This document shows positions 17,767-24,948 of a stretch of DNA of 25,973 bases, in pieces. How positions within the stretch are numbered: the stretch's first letter is position 1; each line of letters opens with the position of its first letter. Made by a program: the position numbers and the translations under genes. The notes beneath the pieces were generated by a model, which was not told where the DNA came from, did not search any database, and saw only the letters and a list, made by a program, of their open reading frames with translations. This DNA is from a virus. The stretch covers positions 1 through 25,973 of the IMG/VR virus record IMGVR_UViG_3300047277_000166, one strand, 5' to 3'.

Positions 17767-18396
17767 TTAAGAAATTGTAATATTTGCGTTGGCAGAAGTT
17801 ACTGCAGCTGCACCAGTACCATTAGCATTAACAACAACACGCACTTTGTAAGTGTTGGCGGTTGTTGTTAGAGCATTAGCTGTTAATGTTGAACTAGTAT
17901 TACCCGTAAATAATGTACCGCCAGTTGACGTATTAGCCCAAACAGAACCGTTATTAAACTGCCAGTAATAATTTAATGGAGCCGAACCAGTTCCAGAAGC
18001 AACCACCGAATATGTGATTGTATTGCCGGTGCCGGAAATAGCAGAACCATTAGATGGTTGTGTTGTGATAGTGATTAAAGTATCTTTGTAGATAACATCT
18101 TCAGAATCAAGTGACATTGATGTGCTGGTAGATAAAATCTCTTGAGTAATACGACCAGCTCTGCCACCAGAACCAACAACTCTTTTAATCCAACCAGAAC
18201 CTGTGTGATTGGTTGAAGCTTCACTATCATCAACACCAAACACACCTATGGTTTGACCAGTTATAAAAGCATCGGCTGTGGTGTTGTTGAATAGTGAAAC
18301 AGCATTAGCGCTGTCTGGTGTTCTGTTTACTGTTGCAGCTGCCCATAAAGGTACATTTGCAGAATTATCATAATTTCTAGGTGAAGTACGTGACAT
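17767..18396 (-). CDS. Virion structural protein with Ig-like C-terminal domain, 209 aa
   Basis: The N-terminal part (VPLWAAATVNRTPDSANAVS; GQTIGVFGVDDSEA; GSGWIKRVVGSGGRAGRITQ) resembles a repeated structural module in virion proteins of aquatic myoviruses. From residue about 108 a domain reads ITITTQPSNGSAISGTGNTI, YSVVASGTGSAPLNYYWQFN and TYKVRVVVNANGTG, the beta-sandwich pattern of Ig-like/PKD-type domains (with the YYWQ core Trp), which phages display on capsids and tails to hold cells or mucus. AAGAGGTTC precedes the ATG. Confidence 0.75.
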   Translation of the reverse strand: MSRTSPRNYDNSANVPLWAAATVNRTPDSANAVSLFNNTTADAFITGQTIGVFGVDDSEASTNHTGSGWIKRVVGSGGRAGRITQEILSTSTSMSLDSEDVIYKDTLITITTQPSNGSAISGTGNTITYSVVASGTGSAPLNYYWQFNNGSVWANTSTGGTLFTGNTSSTLTANALTTTANTYKVRVVVNANGTGAAAVTSANANITIS

Positions 18397-18431
18397 GTTT
18401 TTGAACCTCTTATTAAATTTTAATTATATAA

Positions 18432-19010
18432 CTATTTAGTTATTTTCTGTTTTTGGTTTAGTGTAGGAGTTAATCCATTTGTAACTTGCATATTAGGATT
18501 AAACTCCACATCATCTCTTTTTTCGCCGGTTAATGTAGTTCCCCCCTTTAAAACGGAACCAACATTAGGCTTATTATCACCGAAACTAGATTTTTCTGAG
18601 GTATTTACCAATTTAGGTTTTTTACCATAAACAGTAACATCCTTATCTTCAGCAACACCATGGTGTTTATAAATTGATTTGATTATTCTAGCTGATTTGG
18701 ATAATTGTTTTCCTCTAGAATTGGATTCAACTTCCATACCTACTGTTTGTGTTGCTGCTTTAGGGTCTTGAAATTTATCTTCCTCAAGAACATCCAAATC
18801 TTCAAGTTCAACGGATTCCATACCATGTGTCATTCTAGCTTTATCATAATGATCCCGTTTCCATTTGCTGAAATCACCAGTTTTTGAATGTGAAATCATT
18901 TGATTGCGAGAAACATATCTTGGATCCAGACCTTTTGACTTAAGATACTTCTGTAATGCTGGATGCATCACATTAGACCATTCTACCAAATCTTTAAATG
19001 TTTTTGACAT
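18432..19010 (-). CDS. Predicted internal head protein, 192 aa
   Basis: Begins MSKTFKDLVEWSNV: MSKTFKDLVE fits the capsid targeting type with L-V-E at residues 8-10, the T4 prohead protease pattern. A helical segment (HPALQKYLKSKGLDPRYVSR) and basic stretch (KWKRDHYDKARM) follow, then ESVELEDLDVLEED (about 66-79) with further Glu-containing cleavage-like sites. The C-terminal half is basic and disordered (KSARIIKSIYKHHGVAEDKD; KKPKLVNTSEKSS). Domain content and position between the Ig-like protein and the large internal protein fit a packaged DNA-associated protein. No enzyme motif is seen. The ribosome binding site is weak. Confidence 0.68.
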   Translation of the reverse strand: MSKTFKDLVEWSNVMHPALQKYLKSKGLDPRYVSRNQMISHSKTGDFSKWKRDHYDKARMTHGMESVELEDLDVLEEDKFQDPKAATQTVGMEVESNSRGKQLSKSARIIKSIYKHHGVAEDKDVTVYGKKPKLVNTSEKSSFGDNKPNVGSVLKGGTTLTGEKRDDVEFNPNMQVTNGLTPTLNQKQKITK

Positions 19011-19026
19011 ATTATTCTCAATATTC

Positions 19027-20766
19027 TTAGTTATGGTACATATTTAGTTCGTGATTATTTGCCAAATCATTACCACGATTATACACTTGGATATGTGCTA
19101 CTTTTTTAGAAGGCACACCATCTTTATGTAAAGGTATATGTAATGAAACAGTTTTGCCCTCAGATGGTTTTGATGGTCCAGCATTTACATGATGAAACCA
19201 ATCATCCGGATGAATGTCAAAACCTTGTTTATTCAAATGTTTCTCTGCATGCTGGACAGCTGAAGAATATGATGGATGATAAATTTGATAAGAATCTTTC
19301 TTAGCTTCATCTAATTCTTTTTTGGGTAATTTAGGAGATATCTTTCGGTTTTGTTCAAGTTTTGTATTTTCAGAAGCTTTCTTATAAATTCTATCCAAAA
19401 CAGCCATTGTAGATTTCTTACGATCAGAACGAACACTTTCACCCAATTCAAATTCTTCTTTGTGTGTAAGGTCTTTATCTAATTCATCATCATCTTCTTT
19501 AGGAGCTCTCTTTGATAATTTAGACATTTCTTTACTTGGGTCAGTTTTTCGGTCTGCTTTAATTGGCTTTGCTTTCATTCTAGCAAGTTCACGATCAGCA
19601 CGAGCAACATCAGGATCTTCATCATCATAAGACTCTTTAACTTTACCTCTGTTTTTTACTTCATGGGAAATAATTCTATCTTGAACTTTTTTAGTTTTAG
19701 TGTCAAAAATACTTTTAGGGTTTTTTGACCAATTTTTTAATTGATCATCACCCAAACCTCTAACTTGTTTTTTCAACTCTGTAGTAGTTCTACCATCTGA
19801 ATCCCAAACCTTTTCATCCAATTCAACTTCCTCTTTGCGATATTTGTCTAATATACCATCAGCAGCATCAGAATGTTGTTGAATCATATCTTGATGATGA
19901 CCTTTTATAATTGGACTTTTTGCTTTTTTATATTGATTAATATGATTTTGTTCCATTTTTTTATGGCCCAGATACGATTGCCGGTCTTTAGTATCCGCAA
20001 TGAGATTTTCAGGATTAGAGTCTTCTTCTAATTCAACTTCCTCATGAGCTTTGAGTTTCTTGAAAGTATGTTTGGCGATCTTCTTAATATTATCAACATG
20101 GTCAGAAAGACCATCTTCGTTGGTAACAAAAGGAACACTATCATCTTCTGGACGTTTACCTTCAGTAATTCCACCAACTATTTCAGTATAACAATCCATA
20201 GATAATGTTTTACCTGAAGCACTCAATTCAGTTAATTTTTCAGCAACTTTATGTAAATCCATATCTGATTTAGCATCTTCTTTTGAATATTCCATTATTC
20301 TAATTAACAGAGGAATGTCCATAGTTACTTTATCGACAGCATTTTCTTCATCTAGTTCAACCGATTCTGATGTTGAACGAGTTCTATTAATTGTATTCCA
20401 TTTGTTTATGGCTTTATCACTACCACCAAAACTTTTTCTAATTTTGTTAGATGTTTTATCATAGTCGGGATGTGATATTTTGTTTTCGATAGAATTGCGT
20501 AAAGCATCACGTTTCACAGCACTTCTATCGAGATATGATTTGATTGCGGGAGAGGTATCTAATATTTCATCAACTCTTTCAAGTTCTTCAGCATTTAATT
20601 CCACTTTGTATGCTGTATGTTCATTATCACCCGCAGCTGCTGGAATTTTAACACGACCAGCTAATGTATCAGTTGTTCTTTTTTTAACATTAAGTTTTTC
20701 ATCCAATTGAAGCACATTAGATACAGCATCAATAATTGACTGTGAGATAATATCTTTTGAAAACAT
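19027..20766 (-). CDS. Large predicted internal head protein with multiple protease-like sites, 579 aa
   Basis: Starts MFSKDIISQSIIDAVSNVLQ, chosen because GGTTAAATAAA precedes this ATG; a longer frame to 20814 overlaps the upstream gene without a ribosome binding site. Charged and mostly disordered. Six Glu-rich sites recur: LQLDE (19-23), SVELDEE (135-141), EVELEED (243-249), EVELDEK (313-319), EFELGES (438-444), KELDEAK (493-499). These fit [L/I]-x-E cleavage by a T4-type prohead protease and divide the chain into segments of about 50-120 residues. The last 80 residues (YSSAVQHAEKHLNKQGFDIH; SLHIPLHKDG; NHELNMYHN) look like a folded domain shared, as I recall, by other phage head-associated proteins. 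Confidence 0.7.
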   Translation of the reverse strand: MFSKDIISQSIIDAVSNVLQLDEKLNVKKRTTDTLAGRVKIPAAAGDNEHTAYKVELNAEELERVDEILDTSPAIKSYLDRSAVKRDALRNSIENKISHPDYDKTSNKIRKSFGGSDKAINKWNTINRTRSTSESVELDEENAVDKVTMDIPLLIRIMEYSKEDAKSDMDLHKVAEKLTELSASGKTLSMDCYTEIVGGITEGKRPEDDSVPFVTNEDGLSDHVDNIKKIAKHTFKKLKAHEEVELEEDSNPENLIADTKDRQSYLGHKKMEQNHINQYKKAKSPIIKGHHQDMIQQHSDAADGILDKYRKEEVELDEKVWDSDGRTTTELKKQVRGLGDDQLKNWSKNPKSIFDTKTKKVQDRIISHEVKNRGKVKESYDDEDPDVARADRELARMKAKPIKADRKTDPSKEMSKLSKRAPKEDDDELDKDLTHKEEFELGESVRSDRKKSTMAVLDRIYKKASENTKLEQNRKISPKLPKKELDEAKKDSYQIYHPSYSSAVQHAEKHLNKQGFDIHPDDWFHHVNAGPSKPSEGKTVSLHIPLHKDGVPSKKVAHIQVYNRGNDLANNHELNMYHN

Positions 20767-20767
20767 T

Positions 20768-22279
20768 TTATTTAACCTTTTTCTTTTTGTTGATTGTGAT
20801 ACCTGAAGTTCCAAATTTATCCATTGGAGTTACAAGTGGTTCCTTATTGGATGCTCCACCACATCCGCCAGATATTCCCATTTCATTATCATTGTCGTTG
20901 ATATCTTCTTTAAATGATCTAAATGATTTAAGTGTTGGTCGTTTTATTTCTCGTTCTTCAGAATATGATACATTACCCAAACCAGACATAGGATAAACAG
21001 TACCAGAACCTCTAGTTTCCAATTCAGGACCAACACCAGGAGTTTTTATTCTTCTTGACGGACTACTGATTGGTGTTAATTTATCATCATCAAACAACAA
21101 TTTTTTAGATTTGTTTAATGTTGGTTTAGAAACACTTTTAGCTATAGATTGTTCCAAGAACAATGTTGTGTGTTTATAGACATCATCAACACCTTCTTCT
21201 ATATATTCAACGACATCCGAATTATGGAACGATATATAATTATCAAACATTTCATAAAAAGCGTCAACATTCTTTAAAGAAGTATTCCATTTATCATATC
21301 GAACAGATTCAGCAACCATGCGTTTTAATGTTGAATTTCTTTGTTGACTAAATTCATTGGATGTTTCAACAAACACCATCATAGTCTCATATCCCAATTC
21401 TTCTAGTTCTTCTTTGATATATGATATGGTATCCAAATCAGTAGCAGAACCATTGATTATAATTGGTTGATGTGTACGAATTGATTCCATACGCAAATTA
21501 TTAGATTTGATAGATAATTTTTGTTTATCACCTAAAATATTAAGTATTTGTGTATAATTATGTTCAACAATTTTGGATTCAGCAATAGCTTCACGAATTA
21601 TCAAATCTTTGCCAGAACCAGGTCCACCAGTTACAAATATTGCTTTATATGAACCTCGATTATACTGTTCATTAATGCCCATTCCTTTACGAACATCGTG
21701 CATCAATGCTTTAGTTTGATGTTCTGACACGTGGCCCGGAACACCTTTTTTAAATGAGTTTATATCATTGTTTTTCGCATGTTCTCTCATTTTGGTACCA
21801 GACATACCTTCTGTACCCTCAGCGTCAGGATCACGTTGACCGGCACTATGTACTGTTATCTTCTTGAAATTGTATAAAGCACCTTCATGTGTACCATTAT
21901 ATTGATGTAATTTATCATGCATTTCTTTAACACGATCAGAACCAACAACCATATGTAAATGATCATGACCAGCTTTATGTAATTTTGCAGCTTGGTGCAA
22001 GAACGTTGGATGTTCTTTATTGGAAGCTTCTATATTAACACCAGGAGAATATTTCTTTATATGGTGAATTTTTTGATCAGCCGATAATGGATTCTTCTTA
22101 CTATCTTGTGAATGTGAAGTAACAACCACATGAGGAGCATTCAACTTTTCCGCTGTTGAACGAACCTTATCAATAAGTTTCAAATGACCCGTGGTTGGAG
22201 GATTCATCCTACCATAGGTCATAACTACTGGTTTGTGTGTTTCGTCTTTTTCTTTAACTGATTCTAAAAACGTTTTCAT
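20768..22279 (-). CDS. NMN-adenylyltransferase-like plus P-loop kinase-like fusion with capsid targeting leader, 503 aa
   Basis: Residues 1-10 (MKTFLESVKE) fit a capsid targeting leader. Residues 17-195 form a nucleotidyltransferase of the HxGH family: TYGRMNPPTTGH (G23 to H32), MVVGSDR (110-116) and GMSGTKMR (158-165), the ISGTxxR motif of NMN adenylyltransferases. A P-loop follows, VTGGPGSGKDLI (216-227), with a kinase-like region ending near 400. The order adenylyltransferase then kinase is that of NadR (NMN adenylyltransferase and nicotinamide riboside kinase). The last 54 residues are Gly-rich and basic and resemble the small protein at 17166-17354. Substrates are not proven: FAD synthetase or cytidylyltransferase activity is possible. 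Confidence 0.78.
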   Translation of the reverse strand: MKTFLESVKEKDETHKPVVMTYGRMNPPTTGHLKLIDKVRSTAEKLNAPHVVVTSHSQDSKKNPLSADQKIHHIKKYSPGVNIEASNKEHPTFLHQAAKLHKAGHDHLHMVVGSDRVKEMHDKLHQYNGTHEGALYNFKKITVHSAGQRDPDAEGTEGMSGTKMREHAKNNDINSFKKGVPGHVSEHQTKALMHDVRKGMGINEQYNRGSYKAIFVTGGPGSGKDLIIREAIAESKIVEHNYTQILNILGDKQKLSIKSNNLRMESIRTHQPIIINGSATDLDTISYIKEELEELGYETMMVFVETSNEFSQQRNSTLKRMVAESVRYDKWNTSLKNVDAFYEMFDNYISFHNSDVVEYIEEGVDDVYKHTTLFLEQSIAKSVSKPTLNKSKKLLFDDDKLTPISSPSRRIKTPGVGPELETRGSGTVYPMSGLGNVSYSEEREIKRPTLKSFRSFKEDINDNDNEMGISGGCGGASNKEPLVTPMDKFGTSGITINKKKKVK

Positions 22280-23247
22280 TAATCGCTATGTCCCAAAGTC
22301 TTCTTAAAAGCATGTAAGTGTTCATCTTTATCTAAATCGACAGAACTTTTATCTAATCCTTTAACACCATCTGGATGAAAAGCAACTGTTCTAGCACTTT
22401 TTTGTCCTTTTGCTTTTTCTCTGATTCTCCACTTACCCTTACCTGAAATTGCAGGTAAACCATGGCCAGTTTCATCTTTATCACCAACTCTATAAGTACC
22501 ATGGCCACCAACCTGTAATACATGTACATGGTGGTCTTTCAAATATGCGTGAGCTGGTTCTAGGTTTGGATGTTTTATCTCAAGTGTTTTTGCACGACCA
22601 GAAGCTGTAGCAGGTTCGGTTGTAGGATCAGGATGATGTTTATTCATGTGATCTAAAATACCGGACTTTTCAATGTGTTTAGCATATTCTGGTCTTTTTG
22701 ATCTTAGTGCATCTTTAATATGCCATCCTTTCTCATGCGTATGATGTATTGTTAATTGACCCATCGCAGCAGTAACACCATTTTTCGTTTCACCATTCAA
22801 TAGGTGTCCGGAAACGGTACCAGCATGAAAAACACCTTTCTTTTTATTTTCTACAGCAAAATCCGTACCACCCGTTGAACCCGCACCAGATAAATGTTTT
22901 GGCATGACACCATGTTTTTTTAATCTATCGACAAAGTTTGTTTCATATTCATGACCTTTGTTTTTAGGTTCGTCACCAGGTTTATGCAATTTTGAAATAG
23001 GAATTACATGATGGTTTCCAGTTTCATCTTCAGCATGAACATGTATTTTACCTTTAACGTTTTCGGTTTTGTGTATTTTTATAGCAGAACCTTTAGGTAA
23101 ATCATCATGTTCTTTAGCTAAAATGTGTGTTGGTTTATCAGAACCAACATGAGGATCAATATATTTTCTCTGATGTTCCTCACCCGTAGCACCAGACGCA
23201 GTTAATGTTCCTCGACCCTCAACAATATATGTACTAAACGTTTTCAT
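22279..23247 (-). CDS. Putative PD-(D/E)XK-type nuclease with capsid targeting leader, 322 aa
   Basis: Begins MKTFSTYIVE, with I-V-E at 8-10, then GRGTLTASGATGEEHQRKYI. Residues about 50-90 look like a small beta-barrel (GSAIKIHKTE; GKIHVHAEDETGNHHVIPIS). The middle part has the order GHEYE (E100/E102), GSTGGTDFAVENK (D129), LNGETKNG (E153-x-K155) and AAMGQLTI (Q164), matching the D...ExK...Q pattern of restriction-like nucleases and Holliday junction resolvases. The C-terminal half is His- and Lys-rich. His makes up about 10% of the protein. A 60-nt in-frame extension to 23307 runs back into the upstream gene; the ATG at 23247, one base after that gene's stop and behind AAAGGG, is preferred. 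Confidence 0.6.
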   Translation of the reverse strand: MKTFSTYIVEGRGTLTASGATGEEHQRKYIDPHVGSDKPTHILAKEHDDLPKGSAIKIHKTENVKGKIHVHAEDETGNHHVIPISKLHKPGDEPKNKGHEYETNFVDRLKKHGVMPKHLSGAGSTGGTDFAVENKKKGVFHAGTVSGHLLNGETKNGVTAAMGQLTIHHTHEKGWHIKDALRSKRPEYAKHIEKSGILDHMNKHHPDPTTEPATASGRAKTLEIKHPNLEPAHAYLKDHHVHVLQVGGHGTYRVGDKDETGHGLPAISGKGKWRIREKAKGQKSARTVAFHPDGVKGLDKSSVDLDKDEHLHAFKKTLGHSD

Positions 23248-23248
23248 T

Positions 23249-24397
23249 TTAACCCTTTCCAAATCTAGGATTGTTGAGGATAGCATTTGAAACTTTAACA
23301 GGTACAAGTTTAGTTGCTGGTCTCATGTGGCCAGTCTTCTCGTCTTTCTTCTGTAGTACAATACCTTCACCTTGTGACTTCTTTCCATCAATACTAGTTT
23401 CCATGTCAGGATGTTCTACACCCTTTAATACATGTTCTGTAGCTTGACCAAGGTGATGACGTATATCCAATGATCTTTGGAAATGATGTTGGTTTTTATC
23501 AACATGGTCGCTTAATGCTTTAAACTTTTCAATATGTTTAGCTTTTGCTGCATCAGTCTTCACTTTTGATGCTGATTTTTCACCTTCATCTTTCAGGTGT
23601 TGTTTATATCCCTCAACAGATGCTGTTTCACCACGTCTGGTAGTTCTATTATTGTAGATATTGAAGTGGCCACCTTTCTTAGCTTCAATATGTTCTGGTG
23701 TAAGGTGATCAGTTGTATGTCCTTTCATTAATGCTTTTGCTGCATTTATATGATGTTCGGTACCTGCCCTATCTTCTTTTGAGTATGTTGATGGTTTTGG
23801 TTTATATTCGTGTTCAGGCACAAAAACATTTGGACTATGTTTCAATGCATGTTTAGTTACACCATGAGCAACACCATGAGTAACTTCGGTATGAACTGCG
23901 ATACCAATTGGTGCTTTTGTTTTTGCTTTATATGTTATTCTATTAGGTGTTGTTGTGATATGTTCACCCGATTGGTGACCCGGTTCTTGAGGTGTGTGAA
24001 GCAAATCACCCTGAACATGATGACCTTTATTGACAAATTCGTGACCGTGTTTTAATAGATGTTTAAGTGCTTTTGCATATTCTGGTTGATGTCCGAAATG
24101 ATGATCAACTTCTTCAGGAGATCGTGCGACAACACCTCTAGCTATACGATGTTTATCAGATACACCAACACCATGTTCGTCATGTATAACATGTACAGAT
24201 GATCCACCGTCAGACTTTAATGAAGCTCCAACAGGACTAGATTGACCCATTCGTTTCTTGTGGAATTGATGTAATAGATCAACTGCTAAATGGGCATGTT
24301 TAGGGTCTTCATGGGGCACATCTTTTGTATGTGTTAAGTGACCTAGTTGATCTTCTTCGACCGAAGATTCTCGTAAAAATGTAGCAAATGTTTTCAT
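23249..24397 (-). CDS. DUF6267-like protein with DNA/RNA-ligase-type nucleotidyltransferase motifs and capsid targeting leader, 382 aa
   Basis: Begins MKTFATFLRE (L-R-E at 8-10), the capsid targeting pattern. Then GASLKSDGGSSVHV (K61-x-D63-G64) fits motif I of ATP-dependent ligases and capping enzymes, HHVQGDLLHT (127-136) fits motif III, GIAVHTEVTHG (165-175) follows as in DUF6267, GEGIVLQKKD (343-352) fits motif IV (EGxV), and ATKLVPVKV (K363) motif V. The set suggests covalent nucleotidyl transfer on Lys61, but the Arg of the usual KxDGxR is Ser here. About 11.5% His (44 of 382 by count). First gene behind the late promoter at 24443. Confidence 0.72.
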   Translation of the reverse strand: MKTFATFLRESSVEEDQLGHLTHTKDVPHEDPKHAHLAVDLLHQFHKKRMGQSSPVGASLKSDGGSSVHVIHDEHGVGVSDKHRIARGVVARSPEEVDHHFGHQPEYAKALKHLLKHGHEFVNKGHHVQGDLLHTPQEPGHQSGEHITTTPNRITYKAKTKAPIGIAVHTEVTHGVAHGVTKHALKHSPNVFVPEHEYKPKPSTYSKEDRAGTEHHINAAKALMKGHTTDHLTPEHIEAKKGGHFNIYNNRTTRRGETASVEGYKQHLKDEGEKSASKVKTDAAKAKHIEKFKALSDHVDKNQHHFQRSLDIRHHLGQATEHVLKGVEHPDMETSIDGKKSQGEGIVLQKKDEKTGHMRPATKLVPVKVSNAILNNPRFGKG

Positions 24398-24442
24398 GTA
24401 TTATCCTTTGATTTTCAACACACTATGGTTGATATTATTACT

Positions 24443-24450
24443 TATTTATA
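24443..24450 (-). promoter_or_regulatory. Late promoter, T4-type TATAAATA
   Basis: Exact TATAAATA on the minus strand, 46 bp before the ATG at 24397 and outside any gene. In T4 this octamer is read by gp55-bound polymerase. It would drive the packaged-protein genes from 24397 downward. Confidence 0.75.
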
Positions 24451-24462
24451 TGTTTTTAAATA

Positions 24463-24948
24463 TTAAGATTTTTCACCTACAATCATGAAAGAATCATTTA
24501 AATCTCTATCGGAATTGAATATATTGATGTATCCGCGAGCCACCATGTAATCTTTTATAATTTCCGAAGTGAATATATGTAGATGTTTTCTATTATTCCA
24601 TGGTCTCCAATATTCTTGATTATAATGTGGTAGATATAAGAATAATACACCACCAACTTTTAATTTACTTGTCCAATAATCCAAAGCTGTAATCCAATCA
24701 GTTAGATGTTCTAAACAATGACTTGAATAGATATAATCAACAGCACCATACGCTAAGTTATATGCATCATATCCATCATTGAAATTTAAATCTATTGGTA
24801 TTGAATCTGGAAGTGACCAAGATAATCTATTACATCCAATATCATATCCTACACCTTTACAGAACTTCTTAGCAAAAGGTATTGCGAATTGTGATGCATT
24901 ACCTTCTGCTTGAAAATCAGGATATTGTTTGCCATTATATTCTATCAC
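24463..24948 (-). CDS. SAM-dependent methyltransferase, 161 aa
   Basis: Class I fold: VGYDIGCNR (about 33-41) is motif I (D-x-G-C-x), IPIDLN is the acidic end of strand 2, DYIYSSHCLEHLTDWITALD (about 71-90) is the strand 4/helix region typical of Methyltransf_11, and LKVGGVLFLYLPH (about 96-108) follows strand 5. Short for the family, with a C-terminal YINIFNSDRDLNDSFMIVGE strand pair. It overlaps the GT9-like gene by 4 bases (ATGA), so it may methylate a sugar or glycan in the same pathway; DNA or protein targets cannot be excluded. Confidence 0.8.
   Translation of the reverse strand: MIEYNGKQYPDFQAEGNASQFAIPFAKKFCKGVGYDIGCNRLSWSLPDSIPIDLNFNDGYDAYNLAYGAVDYIYSSHCLEHLTDWITALDYWTSKLKVGGVLFLYLPHYNQEYWRPWNNRKHLHIFTSEIIKDYMVARGYINIFNSDRDLNDSFMIVGEKS

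Noticed and set aside
20767-20814. N-terminal extension of the 579-aa protein to 20814
   Set aside because: Lies within the upstream coding end; GGTTAAATAAA before the ATG at 20766 gives a better start.
23248-23307. N-terminal extension of the putative nuclease to 23307
   Set aside because: Overlaps the upstream gene by 60 bases with no ribosome binding site, and hides the MKTF leader that fits the cluster.
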